From contig JACKCB010000005.1 in the NCBI GenBank assembly GCA_020634235.1, positions 124,001-188,000 of the forward strand: a stretch of 64,000 bases of DNA. The letters are read 5' to 3'. Below the pieces are notes generated by a model. That model had not been told where the DNA came from. It saw nothing but the letters and a program-made list of their open reading frames with translations, and did not search any database. This document shows, one piece after another, positions 24,535-32,578 of the stretch. Source of the DNA: Ardenticatenaceae bacterium. Lineage in GTDB: Bacteria > Chloroflexota > Anaerolineae > Promineifilales > Promineifilaceae. Each line of letters begins with the position of its first letter. Position 1 is the first letter of the stretch. Position numbers and translations under genes: made by a program.

Positions 24535-24727
24535 GATCAGCGGCGCGTTTCACAATAGCCTTACAGCGCTTATTGAACGTACTTCGCGGCAGCAGCACCC
24601 GGCGCTGGCACCCCTGGCACACCAGGCCAATATCCACCCCCAGCCGCACAACCACCCAATCGTAGCTGCCACAAGGATGCGGCTTGCGCAAACGGACAAC
24701 GTCACCCAATTCCACTTGAATCGTCAT
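24518..24727 (-). CDS. DUF951 small zinc-binding-like protein
   Basis: 69 aa. The family pattern is clear: GDVVRLRKPHPCGSYDW, then VDIGLVCQGCQRRVLLPRSTFNKR with a CxxC pair. DUF951 proteins are short, conserved and often next to chromosome-maintenance genes in Firmicutes; their function is unknown. The gene has no Shine-Dalgarno, but TATAAT ends 8 nt before ATG 24727. It overlaps the glycosyltransferase gene and is first in that transcript. Confidence 0.88.
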   Translation of the reverse strand: MTIQVELGDVVRLRKPHPCGSYDWVVVRLGVDIGLVCQGCQRRVLLPRSTFNKRCKAIVKRAADHGLAG

Positions 24728-24735
24728 AGCGCCGC

Positions 24736-24741
24736 ATTATA
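24736..24741 (-). promoter_or_regulatory. Extended -10 promoter of DUF951 (leaderless type)
   Basis: Minus-strand TGCTATAAT gives a perfect -10 with a TGn extension, 8 nt before ATG 24727. No -35 match is seen, as expected for an extended -10 promoter. Confidence 0.6.
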
Positions 24742-24897
24742 GCACGCTCCACCCGCTTGCCCGCTTCCTGAACAGACGATTAAGCCACGCTTCTACCACG
24801 TCTCCTACGCCGGCCAACATTCGCCCAAGCCTTCCAGGCAAGATATACTCGCGCCAAGGTTCTGAACCCCGGAATCAGGTACATAAAGGAAAACGAT

Positions 24898-25557
24898 ATG
24901 CTTGGAGTTTCATTAGCCGTTATCATCGCTCGCGCCGTTACCCTGCTGGTGGCCTTTACCATACACGAGCTGGCCCATGCTGTCTCGGCTGACCGCCTGG
25001 GCGATTCCACGCCGCGGCGCATGGGGCGCATCACGCTGAATCCACTGGCTCATCTAGATCCGGTAGGCACCTTCATGCTCCTCATCGCCGGCTTTGGCTG
25101 GGCCAAACCGGTGATGGTGAACCCCTACAACATGCGCGGCAACCCGCGCTCGATGATGGCCGTCGTCGCCCTGGCCGGCCCGGCTTCCAATATCGTCATG
25201 GCTACCGCGGCGGCCGTCCCCTTTCGCCTGGGCCTGCTGAGCTTCACCTTTTTCAGCACCAGCGCGGTCGTGCCCTCTTTCGACTTCCTGCTCTCCCAAT
25301 TCCTGTGGATCAACGTCATTCTGGCGATCTTCAACCTCATCCCCATCCCGCCGCTGGACGGCTTCAAGATTCTGACGGGGCTGCTGCCGGCCAACATGGC
25401 TTACCAGCTTCAGCCGCTGGAGCAGTATGGCATGCTCATCTTGCTGGCCGTTATCTTGCTGCCCTCCTTCCTGCCCTTCGTCCCCGATTTCGTGGGCAGC
25501 TTCCTGGTAACAACCTCGGCCAGCATCACCAACCTGCTGATTGGCGGATTTATCTAG
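24898..25557 (+). CDS. Site-2 protease family metalloprotease (M50)
   Basis: 219 aa membrane protein. The zinc motif HELAH is in the first helix (VAFTIHELAHAVSADRLGD), the family segment NPLAHLDPVGTFML follows, and the second active-site motif is in NLIPIPPLDGFKI (NPxPxxDG-like). All catalytic elements are present. It resembles the small M50 proteases (FpvR/YwhC-like) that cleave membrane segments of regulators; its substrate is unknown. AAGGAAA precedes ATG 24898. The HD gene follows after 6 nt. Confidence 0.9.
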   Translation: MLGVSLAVIIARAVTLLVAFTIHELAHAVSADRLGDSTPRRMGRITLNPLAHLDPVGTFMLLIAGFGWAKPVMVNPYNMRGNPRSMMAVVALAGPASNIVMATAAAVPFRLGLLSFTFFSTSAVVPSFDFLLSQFLWINVILAIFNLIPIPPLDGFKILTGLLPANMAYQLQPLEQYGMLILLAVILLPSFLPFVPDFVGSFLVTTSASITNLLIGGFI

Positions 25558-25563
25558 CCGGCC

Positions 25564-26085
25564 GTGGGCATCCGCTATCGTCTAGGACAGTTTTGGCGCG
25601 TGCTGACGGCCCAGCCACTCCCGGCCGGGGCGTGGCCCGAGCTAGAACAGGTTCTATCCCCCTCCGAACTGGCCCTGTACGGGCGCTATCGCCCCGGCGA
25701 CCAGTGGCATACCTACCAGGTGATGCGCCGCCTGGCCGCCGACGGGCAAGACAATCCCTCGCTGCTGGCCGCGGCCTTGCTGCACGACATCGGCAAAACA
25801 CGGGAGTCGATCCGGCTGCCAGGGCGCGTGTTGGTGGTGTTGGTGGAAAAACTCCTCCCCGGCCGGGTGGCCAAGTGGGGCAGCGGTGAGCCACACGGCT
25901 GGCAGCGCCCCTTCGTCATCAAGATGCAGCACCCGGCGTGGGGGGCAGAGATGGCCCAGGCCGCCGGCAGTGACGCCCTGACCGTCAGCCTGATCCGCCG
26001 CCATCAGGACCCGCTCCCCCCCCAGGACCAATCCCCTGAAGACCAGCTTTTGCGCCGCCTTCAGTGGGTCGATGATCGGCATTAG
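25564..26085 (+). CDS. HD-domain protein
   Basis: 173 aa. An HD phosphohydrolase motif is visible: His in QWHTYQVMRRL, the HD pair in AAALLHDIGKT, and a later His in MQHPAWGAEMA and RRHQDP. Start GTG 25564 sits 6 nt after the protease stop codon. The family hydrolyses phosphoesters including nucleotides; the substrate is unassigned. The C-terminal QWVDDRH ends the protein shortly after the core, so it is a minimal HD protein. Confidence 0.78.
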   Translation: MGIRYRLGQFWRVLTAQPLPAGAWPELEQVLSPSELALYGRYRPGDQWHTYQVMRRLAADGQDNPSLLAAALLHDIGKTRESIRLPGRVLVVLVEKLLPGRVAKWGSGEPHGWQRPFVIKMQHPAWGAEMAQAAGSDALTVSLIRRHQDPLPPQDQSPEDQLLRRLQWVDDRH

Positions 26086-26107
26086 CCGGGCGTGATTCGC
26101 CGGCCGC

Positions 26108-27232
26108 TTATGAGTCGCGCACCGTTACGCTGCCGGAGCCAATGTCCAGGGTGATGACCACCCCGTCCTTGTCCGCGGCAAAGCCCGGCGTCTCCCAGGT
26201 GCCTTCGCCATCGGCCGCACCAGAGACCAATGCCAGCCGGTCCCCCGGCCGGAAACCACCGGAGCCGCTGTCCTCAATCACCACGCGGGCATTCATTGCC
26301 GCCGGCAAGTAGAGGGTCACACTACCGGAGCCGCCATCCACGTCCAGCACAAGCAGGCCGTCCGCAGGCAAGGTCAGTTCCATGGAGCCAGACGAGCCGT
26401 CGATAATGGCGCGATAGCGCCCGGCCGGGAGCCGCAGCGCCAACGCCCCCGACGAAGCATCCACCGTCAACTTCTGCAGGTCTAGCTGGTGCAGGTCCAG
26501 GTCCAGCGCGCCCGAAGAGCCATCCAGCGTCAGGTCCAACGGCACATTTGGCGACAACCCCAACTGCCACGGCTCTCCCGCGTCACCATCGGAAAAATCT
26601 ACCAGGTTCAGCCACGACCCCAGGTCAGCACGCAGCGCCACCTCCGCCTGCCCACCGGACACCTCGTGCGAGAATTCATACTCGTTCCAGTAGGTGATCG
26701 TACCATCAATGAGCTGGTTGCTGTCTGCCAGTGCCCGCACGGCCCCGCCGTAGGCGTTGAAGGCAATATCAACCTGCGCCGCCTGCACGTCGTCGGCCGG
26801 GAAACTAACCTGTCCCTTCTGGACTGCCGCAAGTTTCATCCAGTTCACGTCGCTGACCCCGCCGGAAAGCAGCAGATAGACGGCCACCCCCAGCGCCGCC
26901 AGGGAAACCACGCCGCTCAAGAGGATGCCCCCCGGCCGGGGGACCTGGCGCACAATAATGTTCAGGCCGGCAAAAATGAGGAAGAGCGGCCACATGCTAA
27001 ACAGTGCCCCCCAGTTCAGATCGGGCAGCATGTTCAGGTTGCTGAGCAAGAAATAGACGCCCAGGGCAATGAGGAAGATAGGGCCAAACATCGACGGGTT
27101 GTGTTCATGCCGCCGCCGGCGATGGGCAGGCTGCGGTTTCTCCCGGCCGGGGACCTCCGCTTCGCCACCCTTGGCCGCCGCCGCTGCCGCCTGCTTTTCT
27201 GCTTCCTTGAGTTCGTTGATTTCATCAGCCAT
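26108..27232 (-). CDS. LiaF-like membrane protein with toast-rack-type beta domain
   Basis: 374 aa. A charged Ala/Glu/Arg N-terminus leads into a DUF5668/LiaF-TM helical unit (FGPIFLIALGVYFLLSNLNM, WPLFLIFAGLNIIV) and one more helix pair. From about residue 150 it is a beta-repeat domain with DGSSGALDLDL, DASSGALAL, DGSSGSMELTL and DGGSGSVTLYL units, as in toast-rack/DUF4097 proteins. GGAGG precedes ATG 27232. LiaF relatives inhibit or tune envelope-stress two-component systems. It shares its family context with the SHOCT/DUF4097 cluster 4 kb away but lies in a separate transcription unit. Confidence 0.78.
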   Translation of the reverse strand: MADEINELKEAEKQAAAAAAKGGEAEVPGREKPQPAHRRRRHEHNPSMFGPIFLIALGVYFLLSNLNMLPDLNWGALFSMWPLFLIFAGLNIIVRQVPRPGGILLSGVVSLAALGVAVYLLLSGGVSDVNWMKLAAVQKGQVSFPADDVQAAQVDIAFNAYGGAVRALADSNQLIDGTITYWNEYEFSHEVSGGQAEVALRADLGSWLNLVDFSDGDAGEPWQLGLSPNVPLDLTLDGSSGALDLDLHQLDLQKLTVDASSGALALRLPAGRYRAIIDGSSGSMELTLPADGLLVLDVDGGSGSVTLYLPAAMNARVVIEDSGSGGFRPGDRLALVSGAADGEGTWETPGFAADKDGVVITLDIGSGSVTVRDS

Positions 27233-27578
27233 GGAAAGTCGCCTCCACAATATAGGACACACAAAAAGACAACAGATCGACTGCTTTTTCTATACGCCAA
27301 TGCGCCGCCAATAGTTGCACATCCCGGCCGGGTAAGACCCCACTTCCCCCCGGCCCACCAGCAGCAGAAGCCCTCCGCAGCCGCTTCCCCATTTTGACAA
27401 CGCCTCCCCTTTGCACTAAAATCCCGCGATGGTGTTAGACCTTCGCGATGTCTATTCGATAGTTTTAGCCATCCCCCCGTTTAACCACTTAAGAGATTGA
27501 ACTTGACCCTGAAAGCGCCCTGCAGCCGGCATGGTTGCCGGGCTGCCAGAAAAAACAACACGAAGAGGTGCCCTTCAC
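27233..27578. other. Divergent intergenic region between the LiaF-like gene and EF-G2
   Basis: 346 bp. It contains the EF-G2 promoter (27394-27422), one CCCGGCCGGG (about 27322), and the EF-G2 leader. On minus, TATATT near 27248 may be a -10 for the LiaF-like gene. No gene seen. Confidence 0.6.
27394..27422 (+). promoter_or_regulatory. Promoter of the EF-G2 gene
   Basis: TTGACA (27394-27399), 17-bp spacer, TAAAAT (27417-27422). The leader to ATG 27579 would be about 150 nt. Confidence 0.75.
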
Positions 27579-29642
27579 ATGAAAGAATACCCAACCGATC
27601 ATATCCGCAACATTGCCCTGGTCTCCCACAATGGCGCGGGCAAAACCATGCTGGTAGAACGCCTGCTTTTCCATACCAAAGTGACCACCCGCATGGGCAG
27701 CGTGCTCAACGGCACCGCGGCCATGGACTTCGAAGAAGAGGAGATGGAACGCAACAGCTCCATCTCTACCGCCCTGGCCCCCATTGAATGGCATGGCAAC
27801 AAGCTAAACATCTTCGACACCCCCGGATATGCCGATTTCGTTGGCGAAGTCAACGCGGCCCTGAAGGTCACCGACGCCGCCGTGGTCCTGGTTGAAGCCG
27901 TAGCCGGCGTGGAGGTTGGTACCGAACTGGTGTGGCAGTATACCGCGGACATGCCCCGCGTGCTGCTGATCAACAAGATGGACCGGGAAAACGTGCGGGT
28001 GAGCCGGGTGCATGAAAGCCTGCACAATAATCTACACGGCAACCTGGTGCCCTTACAACTGCCCATCGGTGAAGGGGCCAGCTTCGAAGGTATCGTGGAC
28101 TTGCTGAGCATGAAAGCATACGTCGGCGAAGCGAACACCGAGACAGACATCCCGGCCGGGATGGCCGACGAAGTAGAAGAAGCCCGCATGGCGCTGGTAG
28201 AAGCCGCCGCCGAAGGGGATGACGCCCTGATCGAGAAGTATTTTGATGAAGGCGACCTAACCCCAGAGGAGATCCGCAAAGGGCTGAAAATGGCCATGCG
28301 CCAGGGCACGGTCGTGCCGATTTTGTATGCTGCCCCACAGGCTGGCCTGGGAATTGTGCCGCTGCTGGAAGCTTGGGCCGCACTGTTCCCCGCCCCCAGC
28401 GAATGCACCTTCACAGCCACCGATGGTGACGGAAATGAAGTGGAAAACCCGGTCAGCGACCTGTCGCCGCTGTCCGCCTTCATCTTCAAAACCCGCGAAG
28501 ACCCCTACGGCAAAATGAGCTACCTGCGCGTCTTTGGCGGCGTGCTGGAATCCGACAGCCGCGTCTGGGATGTTGACCTCAACAGCGAAGTGCGCGTTGG
28601 CACGCTGCATTTGCTGCGCGGCAAAGAACAAATCGCCGTAAGCCGCCTGCACAGTGGCGATATTGGCTCCGTGGTAAAGCTGGGCGATGCCAGCACCAAC
28701 CACACCCTGTGCGACAAGGCCAAAACACTCGCCATCGCCCCCATCGCGCAGCCTGACCCCATCGTTTCGGTAGCGGTGCATCCCGTTTCCCAATCCGATG
28801 TGGCCAAACTGAATGCCACGCTGACCCGCCTGGCGGCTGAAGACCCCACCCTGCGCTGGCACAACGAACGGGCTACCCGCGAAACGATTCTGTCTGGCAT
28901 GGGCGACACCCACCTGAACATCGCCGTCAAGAAAGCGCATTCCAAGTTTGGCACCAACGTCACCACGACCCTGCCCACCATTCCTTTCCGCGAAACAATT
29001 ACCCAGACGGGCGACGCAGAGTACACGCACAAGAAGCAGACCGGCGGCGCCGGCCAGTATGCGCGCGTCTTCCTGCGCGTGGAATCGCTAGACGACGATG
29101 CTGAATTCGAGTTCACCTCAGAAATCTTCGGCGGGTCGATCTCTGCGCCATTTGTGAGCGCCGTGGAAAAGGGCTGCCGCCAGGCCCTGGAAGGCGGCGT
29201 CCTGGCCGGCTTCCCGCTCACCGGCATCAAGGCCATCGTCTATGATGGCAAGGAACATCCGGTAGACTCGAAGGAAATCGCCTTCCAGATCGCCGGCCGG
29301 GAAGTGTTCCGGTTGGCGGCAAACAGGGCCCGGCCGGTGCTTTTGGAGCCAATCTACGAAGTCACCGTCACGGTGCCCAACGACAACATGGGCGACATCA
29401 TGGGCGACCTGAATACCCGGCGCGCCCGCGTGCTGGGCATGGCTCAGGAAGGCATGAAGGCGATCATCAAAGCGGAAGTCCCCCTGGCCGAAATGCAAAC
29501 TTACTCAGCAGACCTGCGCTCCCTAACACAAGGGCGCGGTGTCTTTGCCATGAAGTTCCTGCGCTACGGCCGCGTGCCGGGCCATCTGCAAGAGCAAATT
29601 GTGGCCAACGCCAAAATCAAGCGCGAACAAGAGCAGGATTAA
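27579..29642 (+). CDS. Elongation factor G-like protein (EF-G2 type)
   Basis: 687 aa translational GTPase. G1 is SHNGAGKTMLVERLL, with Ser-His-Asn where canonical EF-G has Ala-His-Ile-Asp; G3 is DTPGYADF and G4 NKMD. Domains II-V are complete (GGAGQYARVFLRVE, NDNMGDIMGDLNTRRARVLGM). The G1 sequence and length match the EF-G2 subfamily rather than fusA. Relatives bind ribosomes and GTP but often lack full translocase activity; the role here is not settled. GAAGAGGTG precedes ATG 27579. No rpsG or tuf is nearby, which supports it not being the housekeeping copy. Confidence 0.85.
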   Translation: MKEYPTDHIRNIALVSHNGAGKTMLVERLLFHTKVTTRMGSVLNGTAAMDFEEEEMERNSSISTALAPIEWHGNKLNIFDTPGYADFVGEVNAALKVTDAAVVLVEAVAGVEVGTELVWQYTADMPRVLLINKMDRENVRVSRVHESLHNNLHGNLVPLQLPIGEGASFEGIVDLLSMKAYVGEANTETDIPAGMADEVEEARMALVEAAAEGDDALIEKYFDEGDLTPEEIRKGLKMAMRQGTVVPILYAAPQAGLGIVPLLEAWAALFPAPSECTFTATDGDGNEVENPVSDLSPLSAFIFKTREDPYGKMSYLRVFGGVLESDSRVWDVDLNSEVRVGTLHLLRGKEQIAVSRLHSGDIGSVVKLGDASTNHTLCDKAKTLAIAPIAQPDPIVSVAVHPVSQSDVAKLNATLTRLAAEDPTLRWHNERATRETILSGMGDTHLNIAVKKAHSKFGTNVTTTLPTIPFRETITQTGDAEYTHKKQTGGAGQYARVFLRVESLDDDAEFEFTSEIFGGSISAPFVSAVEKGCRQALEGGVLAGFPLTGIKAIVYDGKEHPVDSKEIAFQIAGREVFRLAANRARPVLLEPIYEVTVTVPNDNMGDIMGDLNTRRARVLGMAQEGMKAIIKAEVPLAEMQTYSADLRSLTQGRGVFAMKFLRYGRVPGHLQEQIVANAKIKREQEQD

Positions 29643-29656
29643 GCTGCGGCCTTTTC

Positions 29657-29687
29657 GTTGGTGGGCATGCCGGGCATGCCCACCAAC
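29657..29687. terminator. Perfect inverted repeat after EF-G2
   Basis: Two perfect 15-nt arms (29657-29671 and 29673-29687) around a single G, 12 nt after the EF-G2 stop and before the convergent binding-protein gene ends. A poly-C/T stretch follows on plus. It is likely a bidirectional terminator, although the U-run is weak. Confidence 0.5.
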
Positions 29688-29702
29688 CATGCCCCCCCTT
29701 TT

Positions 29703-31676
29703 CTATTCCCCAGGAGCCAGGTCCAGTTCAAACAAATTCCATAGTTCCGACGGCTCGGTACTGTCGGGCCGGAAGTTGAGCACCCCCGGCCGGGTCAGGG
29801 AGACCTTCAGCCGTGGGAAGAGCGGCAGGCTGGGCAGCTCATTCATGAAGAGGCGCAGCGCCGCCTCATGGCCGCTGGCATAAGCCGCCATGCCTGGAGC
29901 GGCCGCCAGGGCGGCATCACACGCCTCGTCATACGCCTCATTGCGCCAGCCGGTGTTGTTGTTGCCCGTCCACCCGGCCGGGAACGCCGCGCCCTCCCCC
30001 GGAATCTGCCGGCTCTCATACGTTTCGCAGGCCGGGTTGGCGTGCATGAGCCAGGCAAACAAAGCCAGGTCAAACTGCCGGCCAAAAATCGGGCCCGCTG
30101 GTCCCGGAGCCAGGAGAACTTCCGCCGGCAGCAGCAACACCTCAACATCAATGCCGCATTGGGCCAGGTTCTGGCGAAACAGCTCCGCCACCTGCCCGCG
30201 CAGCACGTTGCCCTCGGTCGTGGCCAGCGTTACCCGGAAGGGCGCGCCGCCGGCCGGGTCTTCGCGAATGCCGTCGCCGTCCGTGTCCACATAGCCCGCG
30301 TCGACCAGCAGCAGATTAGCCGCCGCCGGGTCGTAGGGCCATTCGTCCGCCCCGGCCGGGTACAGCGGGTGCGTATCGGGTACATAAGCGTGCAGTACCG
30401 CCCCCTGCCCATACAACAGCGTGTCCACCATCGCCTGCCGGTCGGTACATTGGGCCACCGCCTGCCGCACGCGTCCATCGCCAAACCAATCCGGCCGGGT
30501 TTCGGCATATTCAGCCACCGGTTCAATGCCGAAGTCAATATGCTCGAAGATGGGCGTCGTCTGCGCATAGACCAGCAGCGACCCCGTCTCAGCCTCGGTC
30601 AGCAGAGCCGGCAGTTGGGCCACATCCACCCCATCCTGATAAGCCACGTCACAACGGCCGGCCAGGATGCCCTCCAGGATGGGTCCCGGCTCAGCCAAAA
30701 AGCGAAAGACAACGCTGTCCAGATAGGGCAGCCCTTCTGCGGCCCGGTAATACTGCTCATTACGCACCAGCGTCAGATGGTCGCCGGGCACCCATTCTTG
30801 CAAGCGGAAGGGGCCGTTGGCCAGCGGTGTGCGCAGCGCGGCCTCCAGGCCGGCCAGCTCCGGCGCGGTGTAGTCGCCTAACACGTACCGGGGCAGAGGC
30901 TGCCAGATGTTGAGGAAGAATTCGCTGTCCACCCGGCCGGGAAGCCCGGTCCAACGCACGGTGAGTTCATCTAGCGCGCGGTAATCGGCCGTGTACGCCA
31001 GGCGGGCATCGGCCACCCGGCTTTCCGGGTCGGCGGCAATCTCGTAACTGAAGACGGAATCGGCGGCGGTGACCGGCACACCATCCTCCCACACCAGCGG
31101 TTTCAGGGTGAAATCGACCACCATCTGGTCCATTACCAGCGGTTCGCCGTCAAATTCCACCAGGTCACCGCTGTGGCTGCGCACAACCACACCCTCGCCC
31201 AGGAGCACCAGGTCGCCGCTGGCATTGACCACCCGGTCGCCGCTCTTCACCAGCACCGTGTCGAATTTCGCATCCCCGTCAGCGAGGCTGGGCAGCTTCT
31301 CCAACCCCTGGGCCTGGTAATCGTAACCCAGGCTGGTGATCAGGTTTTCGTAGAGGCCATGGAAAACGGCCTGCTGGACCAGCATGTGGGTCCCATACAG
31401 GTAAAGGTCGGCCGGTTCAGCGGCCATGCACACGGTCAGGGTTTTGGGCGGCGGTTCGGGTGTGGCCGTGGGTTGGGCGGTGGGTTCGGCCGTAGGGGCC
31501 AGGGTGGCCGTGGCGCTGGGCTGCGCGGTGATGGTCTCGCCTGCCCCGGCCGGGGTGGCGGTTGCCTGTTCGGGCGCGGTCGTTGGCGTCCCGGCCGGGG
31601 CTTCCCGGCAGGCCACCTGGATACCCACCCACCCAATTAGCAGGGCAAGAAAAAATCTGCGGCGACGTAAGGCCAT
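29703..31676 (-). CDS. Extracellular solute-binding lipoprotein, family 5 (peptide/nickel type)
   Basis: 657 aa. The signal peptide ends in VACRE, a lipobox-like site, followed by a Thr/Pro/Ala-rich linker to about residue 75. The SBP_bac_5 domain follows: PLVWEDGVPVTAADSVFSYE, LANGPFRLQEW, VRQAVAQCTDRQAMVDTLLYGQG. It would capture oligopeptides or similar ligands for an ABC importer, but no permease or ATPase gene is adjacent. An unusual beta-like insert (SGDRVVNASGDLVLLGEGVVV) lies near residue 145. GGAGGTG precedes ATG 31676. Confidence 0.86.
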   Translation of the reverse strand: MALRRRRFFLALLIGWVGIQVACREAPAGTPTTAPEQATATPAGAGETITAQPSATATLAPTAEPTAQPTATPEPPPKTLTVCMAAEPADLYLYGTHMLVQQAVFHGLYENLITSLGYDYQAQGLEKLPSLADGDAKFDTVLVKSGDRVVNASGDLVLLGEGVVVRSHSGDLVEFDGEPLVMDQMVVDFTLKPLVWEDGVPVTAADSVFSYEIAADPESRVADARLAYTADYRALDELTVRWTGLPGRVDSEFFLNIWQPLPRYVLGDYTAPELAGLEAALRTPLANGPFRLQEWVPGDHLTLVRNEQYYRAAEGLPYLDSVVFRFLAEPGPILEGILAGRCDVAYQDGVDVAQLPALLTEAETGSLLVYAQTTPIFEHIDFGIEPVAEYAETRPDWFGDGRVRQAVAQCTDRQAMVDTLLYGQGAVLHAYVPDTHPLYPAGADEWPYDPAAANLLLVDAGYVDTDGDGIREDPAGGAPFRVTLATTEGNVLRGQVAELFRQNLAQCGIDVEVLLLPAEVLLAPGPAGPIFGRQFDLALFAWLMHANPACETYESRQIPGEGAAFPAGWTGNNNTGWRNEAYDEACDAALAAAPGMAAYASGHEAALRLFMNELPSLPLFPRLKVSLTRPGVLNFRPDSTEPSELWNLFELDLAPGE

Positions 31677-31789
31677 GAGTCAGCACCTCCGTTGGCTGGT
31701 TCGTTGCGGCTGGAATTGTAACAGATTTTGTGAGGCGGGTGAGGATTTGCGCCAGGTCCCAATTCTAACACTTCGCTTACGAATAATGC

Positions 31790-31817
31790 TTGACAAAATA
31801 ATTCGATGGCGTACTAT
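31790..31817 (+). promoter_or_regulatory. Candidate promoter of the MarR/ABC exporter operon
   Basis: TTGACA (31790-31795), 16-bp spacer, TACTAT (31812-31817) in an AT-rich stretch. The start codon is 190 nt further on, beyond a REP-like repeat. Confidence 0.5.
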
Positions 31818-31899
31818 TCCAACTGTTACTTGTTTTCGGCGGCGCAGCCTGTGCCGTCCCAGCGAACATCAGAACCAAGAAGTGACTCTACGGGTGTAG

Positions 31900-31942
31900 C
31901 CTGAGCCCGTCGAAGGCGGAATCGAGCCTCGACAAGCCCAGC
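31900..31942. repeat. REP-like repeat, diverged copy
   Basis: TGAGCCCGTCGAAG (31902-31915) faces an imperfect complement ending near 31941. It matches the 20289-20330 repeat with several changes. Confidence 0.6.
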
Positions 31943-32007
31943 CCGCGAAGACGCCCATCACCACAACAAAAAATGCCAATGACAGCTGACCACCATCACT
32001 TAGAACC

Positions 32008-32547
32008 ATGAACAATGCCGATTTGTCCCCCTCCCCCCAAGAAAAACGAGCCCGCTGGCTGACCTTTGTGGCCCAGCTCAATCCAGAGACAGATCCCGGA
32101 ACCATCCGCCTGTCTGGCCTGCTGCACCGCGTAGCCCACGCCCTCTACCAGCTCAGTGAGAGCAGCCTGTCTGAAGCCAACCTCTCCTATGCCCAATACC
32201 GCCTGCTGATGCAGTTGATGTTCAGCGAGCAGTTTGAGGCGTGCGGCGGGCTGAATCCTTCGGAAATCAGCGAGCGGCAAGGGATCAGCCGCAATACGGT
32301 TAGCGCCCTGATCCGCAATCTGGAAGCAGAGGGGCTGATTGCGCGGCAGTTGGACGAACAGGACCGGCGGCGGTTTCTTATCCGCCTGACAAGCGCCGGC
32401 CGGGACAAGGTCCGCAATCATGCCAACCACCATTTCGGGATGCTGCACGCCTGCTTCGATGGCCTGAGCCAGGCCGAGCAGGCGCAGATGAGTGAAACGC
32501 TAGAAAAACTGGCCGATAACCTGGCTCTTAGCCCGGCCGGGCATTAA
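32008..32547 (+). CDS. MarR-family transcriptional regulator
   Basis: 179 aa. It has the winged-helix core (LNPSEISERQGISRNTVSALIRNLEAEGLIAR, then QDRRRFLIRLTSAG) between helices used for dimerisation. The gene lies 31 nt upstream of two ABC exporter genes on the same strand, a standard arrangement in which a MarR repressor controls its own operon and the pump. No Shine-Dalgarno stands out before ATG 32008 and no operator palindrome was found. The ligand is unknown. Confidence 0.9.
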   Translation: MNNADLSPSPQEKRARWLTFVAQLNPETDPGTIRLSGLLHRVAHALYQLSESSLSEANLSYAQYRLLMQLMFSEQFEACGGLNPSEISERQGISRNTVSALIRNLEAEGLIARQLDEQDRRRFLIRLTSAGRDKVRNHANHHFGMLHACFDGLSQAEQAQMSETLEKLADNLALSPAGH

Positions 32548-32578
32548 CCAGACCCTACCCTACCTTACGGAGATTCCT

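Larger units (their letters stand above)
31677..32007. other. Intergenic region upstream of the MarR gene
   Basis: 331 bp between divergent genes. It contains the candidate MarR promoter (31790-31817) and a diverged REP-like repeat (31900-31942). No gene seen. Confidence 0.6.
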
